NCBI GenBank assembly: GCA_023251135.1
Contig: JAHEZJ010000021.1
Location: 49,358 to 112,582 of the forward strand
Direction: 5' to 3'
Length of the DNA stretch: 63,225 nucleotides
Source: Flavobacterium sp.
Lineage (GTDB): Bacteria > Bacteroidota > Bacteroidia > Flavobacteriales > Flavobacteriaceae
Positions within the stretch are counted from its first letter, which is position 1. Each line of letters opens with the position of its first letter. The position numbers were made by a program, and so were the translations under genes. Positions 1-8,353 of the stretch are shown one piece after another. The notes under the pieces are model-generated. The model was not told where the DNA came from and made no database searches. It saw only the letters and a list, made by a program, of their open reading frames with translations.

Positions 1-16
1 AAAGAATAACAAACCT

Positions 17-670
17 CTAGACCAGCTTTACAAATAAGTTTGAGGCAATTTTATTTGAAATAGACAATTCCTTTCCATCAACCTTAATTTTAACGGATAA
101 ATCAAATGATTCTTTTGACAAGAATTCAATTTTAGATCCTAAAGCAATTCCCTGCTTGTCTAAATACTTTAGGAATTCCGAGGAAGTATCTTTTACACCT
201 ACGCAAACTCCGGTTTGATGGTCCGTTAATTCAGAAAGCAACTGTTTCTCGATTTTAACGATTCGTCCATTAGCATCTGGAATTGGGTCTCCGTGCGGAT
301 CTTCGGTAGGATTTCCTAGAAAATCATCCAGACGATTAATCAGCTGCTCCGATTTGATGTGTTCGAGTTGTTCGGCGATATCATGAACTTCATCCCAGGA
401 AAAATTTAGTTTTTCTACTAAAAACACTTCCCACAAGCGGTGTTTCCGAACAATCATTTTGGCGGCTAGTTTCCCGTTTTCGGTCAATGAAACGCCCTGA
501 TACTTTTTGTAATTCACTAAATCTTTCTCAGACAACTTTTTAAGCATATCCGTGACTGATGAAGCTTTGGTTTCCATCATTTCGGCAATAGCATTGGTGC
601 TCACTTCAGCATCGTTCGAAGCCGTAAGATGGTATATGGATTTAAGATAGTTTTCTTCTGAAAAAGTCAT
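17..670 (-). CDS. mntR: DtxR/MntR-family metal-dependent transcriptional repressor
   Basis: This 217-residue protein has the layout of metal-dependent DtxR/MntR repressors. It starts with a winged helix (about residues 1-65, MTFSEENYLKSIYHL), followed by a metal-binding and dimerisation segment that contains the family pattern HGDPIPD (about 125-131). A C-terminal SH3/FeoA-like domain (about 150-217) is present, as in the long DtxR form and unlike short B. subtilis MntR. It lies 99 bp downstream of the NRAMP gene on the same strand, so it probably controls manganese (or iron) uptake through the palindrome at 2694-2711. The metal specificity is inferred from the neighbour, not from visible ligands. 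The start is the only ATG before the helix-turn-helix. Confidence 0.88.
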   Translation of the reverse strand: MTFSEENYLKSIYHLTASNDAEVSTNAIAEMMETKASSVTDMLKKLSEKDLVNYKKYQGVSLTENGKLAAKMIVRKHRLWEVFLVEKLNFSWDEVHDIAEQLEHIKSEQLINRLDDFLGNPTEDPHGDPIPDANGRIVKIEKQLLSELTDHQTGVCVGVKDTSSEFLKYLDKQGIALGSKIEFLSKESFDLSVKIKVDGKELSISNKIASNLFVKLV

Positions 671-689
671 TTTTTTATTTTTGGAGGTT

Positions 690-764
690 CTAAGGTTCTG
701 AGTTGCTAAGTTAAAAGCGTCAAAAGGGGGGAGAGCTTAGAAACTTAACAACTCAGAACCTTAG
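690..764. repeat. 23-bp inverted repeat of the CTAAGGTTCTGAG family
   Basis: The arms at 690-712 and 742-764 are complementary at 22 of 23 positions, with a 29-base spacer. The element fills the gap between mntH and mntR. The same GGTTCTGAG/GGTTCAGAG words recur at about 11350 and 29940-30110, so this is a dispersed intergenic family rather than a unique site. It could act as an attenuator between mntH and mntR, but no run of T follows the stem. Confidence 0.75.
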
Positions 765-769
765 CGGCT

Positions 770-2638
770 TTATTTAACAATCAACAAAGGTATAGAAATT
801 TTATGTCTCAGTTTATCTACGGTTGTGCCAAACAAAATATCTTTTAGACCAGTGTGGCCGTGGGTTCCCATTACCAGGATGTCGAAATTACCAACATTGA
901 TGATGTTCGGAATCACACTGTTTGGTTTTCCGAAGCCAAGCTCGGTTTTGATTTTGAAACCTTTTGTGGAAAGCATCTCTTTATACTCTAATAGTAATTT
1001 TTCGTCTATGGTCGTTTCATGATCGTCAACATTACCGCCGTACATCAAAGCCCCAACGGTTTCCACAATGTGAATTAAGGTGTATTGCGCATCGATTCCG
1101 CCCAGTTCAAAGGCATTGTTAAGTGCAGCTTCATCGGCCTTAGAAAAATCGACCGTAATGGCTATATTTTTCTTACCATAACTTTCCTTTGGCGTATAAA
1201 CTAATTTTAAATGATGTGGGGAATGATTTTCAATGTTTGATTTTATTCGGGTAACAAAAGGTTTGAATACGATATAAAGCAGCAGGGCGAGAAATCCAAA
1301 GGCAAGCGGAACAACAGTAAACCAGAGTACCGTTGGATTCTTTGAACTTTCGAGCCATGAAGTGATTTCGTCAAATACCAGTTTAGCATTTAAGGTTACG
1401 ATAATCGAAGCAATAATCCATGCAGCTACCTGTGTTGTTTTGGAAATATGAAATCCTTTCATTTTGGTTTTATCGCTCACAAAATGAATCAGCGGAATAA
1501 TCGCAAAACCCAGCTGTAGACTTAAAATAACCTGACTAAGAATCAACAGTTTTCCCGTTACGCTTTCGCCATAAATTAAAATCACTATGACGGCAGGTAC
1601 GATAGCGATCAATCGTGTTATAATTCGGCGGACCCAAGGCTGGATGCGTAAATTCAGATAACCTTCCATTACAATTTGTCCGGCTAGGGTTCCGGTTACG
1701 GTAGAGCTTTGCCCGGCAGCAATTAAGGCCACAGCAAATAAAATTGGAGCCCATTTGGTTCCCAATAAAGGTTCCAGAAATTGGTGTGCATCCTGAATTT
1801 CGGCTACTTCAAACATTCCGTTTTTGTAAAATGTTGCAGCTGCCAGAATCAGTATGGCGGCGTTGACAAAAAAGGCAAGGTTTAAGGCGATGGTCGAATC
1901 TATAAAATTGTATTTCAGCGCCTGTTTAATTCCGGCGGGAGTCCTGTCGAACTTTCGGGTTTGTACCAGTGACGAATGCAGGTATAAATTATGAGGCATT
2001 ACCGTTGCACCAATGATTCCGATAGCGATATACAAAGCAGCAGAACTTGGAATTGAGGGCACCAGACCATAAATAACCTTATCCAGTTCCGGCTCAGCAA
2101 AAATCATTTCGAATATAAACGAAAACCCAATGATGGCTACGAGTACAATAATAAAAGCCTCCATTTTTCGGATTCCTTTGTTGATAAGGAATAACAACAG
2201 GAAAGTGTCTAATACCGTGATTAAAACCCCTTCGATCAACGGAATGTCAAATAGAAGATTAATTCCTATCGCCATACCCAGAACTTCAGCAAGATCACAG
2301 GCCGCGATGGCAATTTCGGCTAAAAAGTATAAAATGTAATTGATAAATTTAGAATAGGTCTCGCGTGATGCCTGAGCTAAATCGCGCTGTGTCACGATTC
2401 CGAGTCTGGCGCTTAAACTCTGAAGGAGTAGTGCCATTAAATTACTCATCAGTAAAACCCAAAGCAAAGAATATCCAAACTGACTACCTCCGGCAATGTC
2501 TGTCGCCCAGTTTCCGGGATCCATATACCCCACACTTACGAGGTATGCCGGACCTAAAAACGCTAATATTTTTCTGAAACCTGTTTTTTTATGCTGTGTT
2601 GCAACCGATTGATGAACTTCTTCTAAAGATTTGGTCAT
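770..2638 (-). CDS. mntH: NRAMP divalent-metal transporter with C-terminal universal stress (UspA) domain
   Basis: This protein imports Mn2+ or Fe2+ by proton symport across the inner membrane. Residues about 1-460 form a multi-spanning NRAMP core with the TM1 metal-site motif DPGN (in GYMDPGNWATD) and the TM6 motif MPH. After the last membrane span, residues about 490-622 form a cytosolic universal stress domain that ends in GTHGHTGLKDILFGTT. This fits the ATP-binding Usp pattern G-x2-G-x9-G-T. Plain MntH is about 410-460 residues, so the 622-residue length is explained by the fusion. It is preceded by a TATATTTG -7 box and an 18-bp palindrome and followed by mntR, so Mn-dependent repression is likely. 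Confidence 0.93.
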   Translation of the reverse strand: MTKSLEEVHQSVATQHKKTGFRKILAFLGPAYLVSVGYMDPGNWATDIAGGSQFGYSLLWVLLMSNLMALLLQSLSARLGIVTQRDLAQASRETYSKFINYILYFLAEIAIAACDLAEVLGMAIGINLLFDIPLIEGVLITVLDTFLLLFLINKGIRKMEAFIIVLVAIIGFSFIFEMIFAEPELDKVIYGLVPSIPSSAALYIAIGIIGATVMPHNLYLHSSLVQTRKFDRTPAGIKQALKYNFIDSTIALNLAFFVNAAILILAAATFYKNGMFEVAEIQDAHQFLEPLLGTKWAPILFAVALIAAGQSSTVTGTLAGQIVMEGYLNLRIQPWVRRIITRLIAIVPAVIVILIYGESVTGKLLILSQVILSLQLGFAIIPLIHFVSDKTKMKGFHISKTTQVAAWIIASIIVTLNAKLVFDEITSWLESSKNPTVLWFTVVPLAFGFLALLLYIVFKPFVTRIKSNIENHSPHHLKLVYTPKESYGKKNIAITVDFSKADEAALNNAFELGGIDAQYTLIHIVETVGALMYGGNVDDHETTIDEKLLLEYKEMLSTKGFKIKTELGFGKPNSVIPNIINVGNFDILVMGTHGHTGLKDILFGTTVDKLRHKISIPLLIVK

Positions 2639-2657
2639 TGTAAAAATGTTGTTTGAA

Positions 2658-2690
2658 CAAATATAGGGATAAATTATATTCGCACAACAA
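2658..2690 (-). promoter_or_regulatory. Bacteroidetes-type promoter of the NRAMP gene
   Basis: Read on the minus strand, a -7 box TATATTTG (2658-2665) fits the consensus TAnnTTTG exactly. A TTG-TTG -33 region (2685-2690) lies 19 bases upstream of it. Transcription would start about 10-15 bases before the mntH ATG at 2638. Confidence 0.7.
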
Positions 2691-2693
2691 TAT

Positions 2694-2711
2694 TTTTAGA
2701 CAAGTCTAAAA
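2694..2711. promoter_or_regulatory. Perfect 18-bp palindrome, probable MntR operator
   Basis: The sequence TTTTAGACAAGTCTAAAA is a perfect 8-2-8 palindrome. It sits immediately upstream of the -33 region of the NRAMP promoter and just past the stop codon of the fur-family gene. Placement and symmetry fit a DtxR/MntR-family dimer site. The link to the repressor at 17-670 is inferred from linkage. Confidence 0.7.
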
Positions 2712-2712
2712 C

Positions 2713-3105
2713 TTAAATGTTTGAATTCAAACAATTCGGACACAATCCTGACAAGGTGAAGTTTATATCGTTTACTTTATAATTGTGCGGAATAATGTAA
2801 CTCGGTTTTACATTCTCCAGACAGGTTACCTCTAAACATTTTTCACAGCTAAAATGAGCATGATTGTGAATGTGTACTCGTTGCGCATGATGATGGCATT
2901 TGGCATACTTTACCGTTCCGTCAAGGTTTACGATTTTATGTACGATATCGTCATTTACTAAGCGGTCTAATATTCTGTAGATGGTCACGCGATCGCATAA
3001 ATCCTCCGTTAGTTTGTGAATTTCTGTATGTGACAGGGCTGTCTTGGATTTGTCAAAAATCTCGAGAACGGCTGTCTTTGCTGCTGTATTTCTTGTTGTT
3101 TTCAT
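2713..3105 (-). CDS. Fur-family metalloregulator, probably Zur
   Basis: This 130-residue Fur-fold repressor has an N-terminal winged helix (about 1-75) and a metal-rich C-terminal half. The C-terminal half shows a histidine cluster (KCHHHAQRVHIHNHAHF) and two Cys pairs, CEKC (about 93-96) and CPNC near the end, typical of the structural Zn site. It is divergent from merC-cobW, and the shared intergenic region has two TGCAACA palindromes. CobW-type GTPases are classic zinc-starvation genes, so a zinc sensor (Zur) fits better than Fur or PerR. That assignment is an inference; iron or peroxide sensing cannot be excluded from sequence alone. Confidence 0.85.
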   Translation of the reverse strand: MKTTRNTAAKTAVLEIFDKSKTALSHTEIHKLTEDLCDRVTIYRILDRLVNDDIVHKIVNLDGTVKYAKCHHHAQRVHIHNHAHFSCEKCLEVTCLENVKPSYIIPHNYKVNDINFTLSGLCPNCLNSNI

Positions 3106-3127
3106 TTTTAGAGCATTAAAAAATATT

Positions 3128-3146
3128 AATGCAACAATGTTGCATT
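3128..3146. promoter_or_regulatory. Candidate Zur operator 1 (perfect 9-1-9 palindrome)
   Basis: AATGCAACAATGTTGCATT is a perfect palindrome around a central A. Its right half includes the TTG that would serve as -33 element for the merC promoter, so binding would block transcription of merC and possibly of the divergent fur-family gene. Confidence 0.7.
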
Positions 3147-3167
3147 TAAAATAAAAGTATATATTTG
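3140..3167 (+). promoter_or_regulatory. Promoter of the merC-cobW operon
   Basis: The -7 box TATATTTG (3160-3167) fits TAnnTTTG. A TTG at 3140-3142 lies 17 bases upstream. The two candidate operators overlap its -33 and -7 elements respectively. Confidence 0.65.
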
Positions 3168-3180
3168 CAACATAATTGCA
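3166..3180. promoter_or_regulatory. Candidate Zur operator 2 (imperfect palindrome)
   Basis: TGCAACATAATTGCA repeats the left half of operator 1 exactly and pairs at 5 of 7 positions. Its centre is 36 bp from that of operator 1, and it overlaps the end of the -7 box and the likely start of transcription. Confidence 0.6.
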
Positions 3181-3199
3181 TTAAGCAAATGTACTGAAA

Positions 3200-3547
3200 A
3201 TGAAGAAAACAACGACACCTTTTTACGATATATTAGGAATCTCAAGTGCTACCATTTGTCTGGTTCATTGTCTCGTATTTCCGCTTCTTACGATTTTACC
3301 TTTGGGTTTAAGTCACAATCCGTTTATCGATTTGATCTTTGCTTCCATAGGTTTGGTTGCAGTTCTCAAAATTATTAAAAAATCAAGTCTTTTGGTGGCG
3401 ACAGCTTTAATTTTATCGATGTGCCTGATTTGGATTAGCATACTGAGTGAAATTATACTCGACGTTCATTTGGATCTGATCTTTATAGGCGGCATCGGAA
3501 TGATTGTCGGACATCTTCTGAATTATAGAAACCATAAACACGCTTAA
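3200..3547 (+). CDS. MerC-like small inner-membrane protein
   Basis: This 115-residue protein consists almost entirely of four hydrophobic segments, with the N-terminal motif CLVHC (about residues 20-24) that matches the metal-binding Cys region of MerC-domain proteins. It is the first gene of an apparent operon: only 2 bp separate it from cobW, and the NAD(P)/FAD oxidoreductase follows 12 bp after cobW. With a Fur-family repressor upstream and palindromic sites over the promoter, a role in metal (probably zinc) entry under starvation is likely. Mercury transport is not implied, as no mer regulator or reductase is present. The substrate is unproven. Confidence 0.8.
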   Translation: MKKTTTPFYDILGISSATICLVHCLVFPLLTILPLGLSHNPFIDLIFASIGLVAVLKIIKKSSLLVATALILSMCLIWISILSEIILDVHLDLIFIGGIGMIVGHLLNYRNHKHA

Positions 3548-3549
3548 CA

Positions 3550-4755
3550 ATGAAAAAATTACCCGTAACCGTATTAAGCGGATTTCTTGGTGCAGGAAAA
3601 ACGACGCTGCTCAATCATGTCCTTCACAACAAAGAAGGATTAAAAGTTGCCGTGATTGTTAATGACATGAGTGAAGTTAATATTGATGCGCAACTCGTAA
3701 AGAAGGAGCATAGCTTATCGAGAACAGAGGAAAAATTGGTCGAAATGACAAACGGTTGTATTTGCTGTACCCTGCGGGAAGATTTGATGCTTGAAGTCGA
3801 AAAACTGGCAAAGGAAAACAGATTTGATTACCTGCTTATTGAAAGTACGGGTATTAGCGAACCCATTCCGGTAGCCCAAACCTTCTCATTTGTCAATGAA
3901 GAGGAGAATATTGATTTGTCCAGGTTTAGTTTTATCGATACGATGGTTACCGTTGTGGATAGTTTTAACTTTTTTAAAGATTTTGGTTCCGCTAAAACAT
4001 TGCAGGAGCAAAACGTATCCAATATTGAAAATGACAATCGAACAATAGTTAATCTTTTGGTAGATCAGGTAGAATTTGCCAATGTTATTATTTTGAATAA
4101 AACGGACCTTATTACTGCTGAATCCTTATTGTTTCTAAAAGCTTTTATCCAAAAACTTAATCCGGTAGCGAAAATAATCACTTCGGTTTTAGGAAAAGTA
4201 AATCCGAACGAAATTATGAATACAGCACTGTTCAATTATGAAGAGGCCGAAAACTCAGCCGGCTGGATCAGGGAATTAGAAGGAATTCATACGCCGGAAA
4301 CGGAGGAATACGGAATTAATTCGTTTGTGTTCAGAGACCCGCGACCTTTTCATCCCAATCGATTATGGAATTTTATTACATCCGATTTTCCTGCCAACAT
4401 CATTCGCAGTAAAGGACTATTGTGGATGGCTTCCCGACCGGAACAAGCCATAAACTGGAGCCAGTCCGGTGGATCAATGAAAGCGGAAGGAGCCGGAGTT
4501 TGGTGGGCAAGTATGCCGCTAAGTGAACGAATGACTTTTAATAATTTTGTTGAATTTCAGGATATTATCGAGGAGCGGTGGACTTCTAATTTTGGTGACA
4601 GACTCAACGAATTGGTTTTTATTGGTCAGAAAATAGAAGAGAATGAAATTCTCAGCGAACTGAAAAAGTGTCTTTGTACAGCAGATGAAATTGTAGACTT
4701 TCAGGACGGGTTTTTTCCAAAAAACGATCTTTTTCCAATTCCCCGATCTTTTTAA
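3550..4755 (+). CDS. CobW/COG0523-family GTP-binding metal chaperone (ZigA/ZagA-like)
   Basis: This 401-residue G3E GTPase has the Walker A motif GFLGAGKT (residues 11-18), the metal-binding CxCC motif (C70, C72, C73 in GCICC), a guanine-specificity NKTD (in ILNKTDL), and a CobW C-terminal domain from about residue 260. Such proteins deliver Zn2+ to client enzymes when zinc is scarce and are usually Zur-controlled. The context fits: merC-like gene 2 bp upstream and Zur-like repressor divergent. No cobalamin biosynthesis genes are nearby, so a cobalt chaperone role is unlikely. Confidence 0.92.
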   Translation: MKKLPVTVLSGFLGAGKTTLLNHVLHNKEGLKVAVIVNDMSEVNIDAQLVKKEHSLSRTEEKLVEMTNGCICCTLREDLMLEVEKLAKENRFDYLLIESTGISEPIPVAQTFSFVNEEENIDLSRFSFIDTMVTVVDSFNFFKDFGSAKTLQEQNVSNIENDNRTIVNLLVDQVEFANVIILNKTDLITAESLLFLKAFIQKLNPVAKIITSVLGKVNPNEIMNTALFNYEEAENSAGWIRELEGIHTPETEEYGINSFVFRDPRPFHPNRLWNFITSDFPANIIRSKGLLWMASRPEQAINWSQSGGSMKAEGAGVWWASMPLSERMTFNNFVEFQDIIEERWTSNFGDRLNELVFIGQKIEENEILSELKKCLCTADEIVDFQDGFFPKNDLFPIPRSF

Positions 4756-4767
4756 AAATACTAAATC

Positions 4768-5679
4768 ATGATACACAACACGAATTATGAGGTTATAATT
4801 ATTGGAGGTAGTTATAGCGGGCTTTCGGCAGCCATGAGTCTGGGGCGTTCTTTACGGCAGGTTTTGGTGATCGATAGTGGTTTGCCTTGTAACCGACAAA
4901 CACCACATTCGCATAATTTTATAACACACGATGGAGAGAAACCAGCAGTTATTTCGGCGAAAGCCAAGGTACAGGTAGACTTTTACGATACCGTTCAGTT
5001 TTATAACGGATTGGCAATTAGCGCAATTAAAACAGAAAGCGGATTTGAGATCAAAACAGAATCCGGAAAAGTGTTTACTTCCAAAAAGGTATTATTCGCC
5101 ACGGGAATAAGAGACCTTCTGCCTAAAATTGATGGTTTTGCGGACTGTTGGGGAATTTCGATTTTACATTGTCCGTATTGTCATGGCTATGAAGTTAAAA
5201 AAGAAAAAACGGCGATCATTGCCAATGGTGATATGGGTTTTGAATATGCGAAACTCATTTCGAACTGGACCACTGATTTAAGAATACTGACCAACGGAAA
5301 ATCAATTTTTACTTTAGAGCAATCCCGAATTTTACAAGAACATAAAATTCAAATTATAGAAGATGAAATTGCCAATTTAGAACAGGAGAATGGATATATT
5401 CAGCATATTGGTTTTAAAAATCAATCTAAAATTGAAGTGAAAGCGGTTTACTTTAAGTCGCCTTTCGAACAACATTGTCCGCTACCGAAATCTTTAGGCT
5501 GCGAATTGAGCGAACAAGGGCTGCTGAAAGTAGATGCATTTCAAAAAACGACAATTCCGGGAGTTTTTGCCAGTGGCGATTGCCATATTCAGGCAAGATC
5601 TGTTGCGATGGCTGTTTCTTCCGGATCTTTCGCAGGGGCTTCGATCAATAAAGAGCTCATTGACGAATCATTTGCCTAA
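4768..5679 (+). CDS. Thioredoxin-reductase-like NAD(P)/FAD-dependent oxidoreductase
   Basis: This 303-residue flavoprotein has an FAD-binding GGSYSG (13-18), the redox pair CPYC (C135-C138 in HCPYCHGYE) in the central NADPH domain and a terminal FAD motif near SGDC (in VFASGDCHIQARS). It has the low-molecular-weight thioredoxin reductase fold, but the CPYC site and the surrounding HGYE put it in a TrxR-like subgroup often found outside the main trxB. It follows cobW by 12 bp in the metal operon and so may reduce thiols needed for metal handling. The physiological partner cannot be read from sequence. Confidence 0.85.
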   Translation: MIHNTNYEVIIIGGSYSGLSAAMSLGRSLRQVLVIDSGLPCNRQTPHSHNFITHDGEKPAVISAKAKVQVDFYDTVQFYNGLAISAIKTESGFEIKTESGKVFTSKKVLFATGIRDLLPKIDGFADCWGISILHCPYCHGYEVKKEKTAIIANGDMGFEYAKLISNWTTDLRILTNGKSIFTLEQSRILQEHKIQIIEDEIANLEQENGYIQHIGFKNQSKIEVKAVYFKSPFEQHCPLPKSLGCELSEQGLLKVDAFQKTTIPGVFASGDCHIQARSVAMAVSSGSFAGASINKELIDESFA

Positions 5680-5913
5680 ATAAACTATTAGTAAACACTT
5701 AGAGACAGCGTTAGTATAGCTTGTCAAAAGGCATTTCATCTTACATGAAGTTATAGAAGCTGTCTCCGTTTGCAAGAACAAAATTTGATTGATCTGCTTT
5801 AAAAAGGAAGAGGACTAATTCCGTTTCAATGTCAGTAAAATCTCCGTAAAACATTGAATTGAAGTCCGTTTTAAAGTTTTTGGCTTTAGAAACACTATTT
5901 GTCAAATTTAATT
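5680..5913. other. Non-coding leader with two short inverted repeats
   Basis: This stretch holds no gene. Two hairpin-forming pairs are visible: GAGACAGC/GCTGTCTC at 5702-5709 and 5759-5766, and TTCAATGT/ACATTGAA at 5825-5832 and 5851-5858. Neither is followed by a T run. The first could mark the end of the merC-cobW-reductase transcript. The region ends at the promoter of the TonB receptor. Confidence 0.45.
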
Positions 5914-5929
5914 TTTAGTTTTGTCTAAA
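5914..5929. promoter_or_regulatory. Degenerate copy of the MntR-type palindrome before the TonB receptor
   Basis: TTTAGTTTTGTCTAAA matches the inner 16 bases of the mntH palindrome at 12 of 16 positions, with both outer half-sites TTTAG and CTAAA kept. It lies 16 bases before the ATG of the receptor gene, where a repressor could block transcription or ribosome access. Confidence 0.45.
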
Positions 5930-5944
5930 TTTAATTTTATAATA

Positions 5945-8206
5945 ATGAAAAAACTATTTTTAATACTGCTTTTGTTTTGTTTACAGTTTTCATTTGCCCA
6001 GGAAACCAATTCTGTTTCCGGGATTATCTCCGCTGACGGCCATCAGGCACAGTTGGCAAATGTGCATTTAGTAGGAACAAAATACAGAACGGTTACGGAT
6101 AGTTTGGGACATTACAACTTCGAAAAAGTGCCGGTTGGAAATTATACGCTTCAGGTTTCGCTGGTAGGCTTTCAGACCTTAAAAAAGAAGATTGACGTTA
6201 TGAAGGATGTTGCTCCATCGTATGATTTCGAATTGGACGATACAGACAATCAATTGAACGAAGTGGTTGTTTCGGGAACCTTAAAAGCGGTAAAACGTCT
6301 GGAAAGTGCCGTTCCCGTTGAGGTTTATTCGCCCGTTTTTTTTAAGAAGAATCCAACGCCCAGTATTTATGAAGCGCTTCAGAATATAAACGGAGTCAGG
6401 CCACAGCTGAATTGCGGGGTTTGTAATACTGGTGACATCCATATCAACGGTTTGGAAGGGCCGTATACTTTGGTTTTAATCGACGGGATGCCCATAGTCA
6501 GCAGTCTTTCGACAGTTTATGGTTTGTCCGGAATTCCGAATTCTCTGGTGGAACGAATAGAAATTGTAAAAGGTCCGGCTTCTTCTCTTTACGGAAGTGA
6601 AGCTGTTGGAGGACTAATCAATATTATTACTAAAAACCCAACGAATGCTCCGGTTTTTTCTGCCGATTATTTTACAACTACTTATTTTGAAAACAATCTT
6701 GATTTAGGAATGAAGTTTAATGCCGGAAAAAAAGCAACTTCACTTTTAGGGGTTAATTATTTCAACTACGATCAGGTTATCGATAAAGACAAAGATAATT
6801 TTACAGATGTGACGCTTTCTAAAAGGATTTCGGTGTTTAATAAATGGAGTTTTCATCGCAATAACAATCGTCTTTTTACCATCGCGGCACGTGGTATGTA
6901 TGAAGATCGCTGGGGTGGCGACGTTCGCTGGGAGAAAAAATACCGCGGAGGTGACGAAATTTACGGTGAAAGTATTTATACCAAAAGAGGAGAATTAATA
7001 GGAAGTTATCAATTGCCTTTTGAAGAGAAACTGATGCTTTCGTTCTCCGGGAACGTGCATTATCAGGACAGCCGCTATGGAACGACCTCGTATATTGCGA
7101 ATCAAAAAATAGGTTTCCTGCAATTGACCTGGGATAAAAAAATAGGAGCAAATGATTTCCTTGCCGGAATTGCCACTCGATATTCGTATTACAACGACAA
7201 TACACCGGCAACAAAAGAAGCGGAAAGCACCTGGTTACCGGGAATTTTTATTCAGGATGAGATCACGTTTTCTCCAAAGAGTCAGGTTTTACTGGGAGCA
7301 CGATACGATTATAACTCCATTCACGGTTCTATCTTTACACCCAGATTCGCCTATCGCTTTAAAGCAAATGATAATACCATATTCCGATTAAATGCCGGAA
7401 CCGGATTTAGGGTTGTAAATTTGTTCACAGAAGATCATGCGGCCCTCACAGGATCACGCGATGTTGTGCTTCAAAATGATTTAAAACCAGAGAAATCCGT
7501 CAATGTAAATTTGAATTATATTCAGAAAATAAACTTTGACAGCGGTGTTTTTATCGGAATTGAAACAACCGCTTTTTATACCCGTTTCAGCAATAAAATC
7601 ATTTCAGATTATGAAACCGATCCCAATAAAATCATTTATGATAATATTGATGGTTATGCTATCAGTCAGGGAATCAGTACGAATGTCGATGTTAATTTCA
7701 CCAATAGTTTAAAGTTTATTCTTGGAGCTACTGTTTTAGACAATAAAAATGTTCAGGATGGAATTTCGCAAAGACCTTTTTTAACCGAAAGATTTACCGG
7801 AACCTGGAGCGTATCCTATAAAATTGAACCCTGGAATTTACTGTTGGATTATACCGGAAATGTTTACAGCCCAATGAAACTGCCTTTGTTGAACGAATAC
7901 GATCCGAGAAATCCAAACTCACCTTGGTACAGCATTCAAAACATTCAGTTTAGCTATTCAGGCTGGAAGAATTTCGAGCTATACGGAGGAGTGAAAAATC
8001 TATTAAACTTTACTCCAAAGCAGAATAATCCGTTTTTGATTTCGAGAACCAATGATCCGTTTGATAAAAACGTGCAGTACGATTCGGCAGGTAAAGTTCT
8101 GGTTACAGCAGACAATCCATACGGTTTGACTTTTGATACCACTTATGTTTACGGGCAAAATCAAACGATTCGTGGCTTTTTGGGACTGCGATATACTTTT
8201 AGGTAA
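5945..8206 (+). CDS. TonB-dependent outer-membrane receptor
   Basis: This 753-residue receptor has a signal peptide (MKKLFLILLLFCLQFSFAQ), a carboxypeptidase-regulatory-like domain (about 25-100), a plug (about 105-235) with VLIDGMPIV and RIEIVKGPASSLYGSEAVGG, and a 22-strand barrel ending in an aromatic residue (YTFR). A CGVC pair in the plug (NCGVCNTGDIHING) is unusual and could be a metal or disulfide site. I take the ATG at 5945, because an earlier TTG at 5921 would put a polar extension before the signal peptide and overlap the candidate operator. With metal genes on both sides, the ligand is probably a metal complex, but this is not proven. Confidence 0.92.
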   Translation: MKKLFLILLLFCLQFSFAQETNSVSGIISADGHQAQLANVHLVGTKYRTVTDSLGHYNFEKVPVGNYTLQVSLVGFQTLKKKIDVMKDVAPSYDFELDDTDNQLNEVVVSGTLKAVKRLESAVPVEVYSPVFFKKNPTPSIYEALQNINGVRPQLNCGVCNTGDIHINGLEGPYTLVLIDGMPIVSSLSTVYGLSGIPNSLVERIEIVKGPASSLYGSEAVGGLINIITKNPTNAPVFSADYFTTTYFENNLDLGMKFNAGKKATSLLGVNYFNYDQVIDKDKDNFTDVTLSKRISVFNKWSFHRNNNRLFTIAARGMYEDRWGGDVRWEKKYRGGDEIYGESIYTKRGELIGSYQLPFEEKLMLSFSGNVHYQDSRYGTTSYIANQKIGFLQLTWDKKIGANDFLAGIATRYSYYNDNTPATKEAESTWLPGIFIQDEITFSPKSQVLLGARYDYNSIHGSIFTPRFAYRFKANDNTIFRLNAGTGFRVVNLFTEDHAALTGSRDVVLQNDLKPEKSVNVNLNYIQKINFDSGVFIGIETTAFYTRFSNKIISDYETDPNKIIYDNIDGYAISQGISTNVDVNFTNSLKFILGATVLDNKNVQDGISQRPFLTERFTGTWSVSYKIEPWNLLLDYTGNVYSPMKLPLLNEYDPRNPNSPWYSIQNIQFSYSGWKNFELYGGVKNLLNFTPKQNNPFLISRTNDPFDKNVQYDSAGKVLVTADNPYGLTFDTTYVYGQNQTIRGFLGLRYTFR

Positions 8207-8218
8207 GTTTATGATTAC

Positions 8219-8236
8219 TCCCAATAGCTATTGGGA
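8219..8236. repeat. 18-bp perfect palindrome after the TonB receptor gene
   Basis: TCCCAATAGCTATTGGGA is self-complementary over its full length and starts 13 bp after the receptor stop codon. It has no loop and no T tract, so it looks like a dispersed palindromic element rather than a standard terminator. Confidence 0.6.
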
Positions 8237-8250
8237 TCACAAAGGAAAAT

Positions 8251-8314
8251 TTTGCCACGAATTCACGAATTATTACTTTTTTAGACAAAGATTTACAATT
8301 TAATTCGTGGCAAA
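8251..8314. repeat. Inverted repeat of the GCCACGAATT family
   Basis: Arms 8251-8263 and 8302-8314 are perfectly complementary over 13 bp (TTTGCCACGAATT). Nineteen bases inside it, TGCCACGAATTCACGAATT (8253-8271), recur exactly at 50128-50146, which shows a dispersed intergenic family. Confidence 0.75.
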
Positions 8315-8353
8315 TGAGAAATCCTTTATAATCTGTGGCAAATAAACAAAACA

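Noticed and set aside
3200-3547. Mercury-resistance operon
   Set aside because: Only a MerC-like protein is found; no merR, merA or merT, and the regulator is Fur-type.
8279-8296. TTTTAGACAA before the thioredoxin-like gene, as a third MntR site
   Set aside because: Only the left half matches, and the word belongs to a dispersed intergenic repeat.
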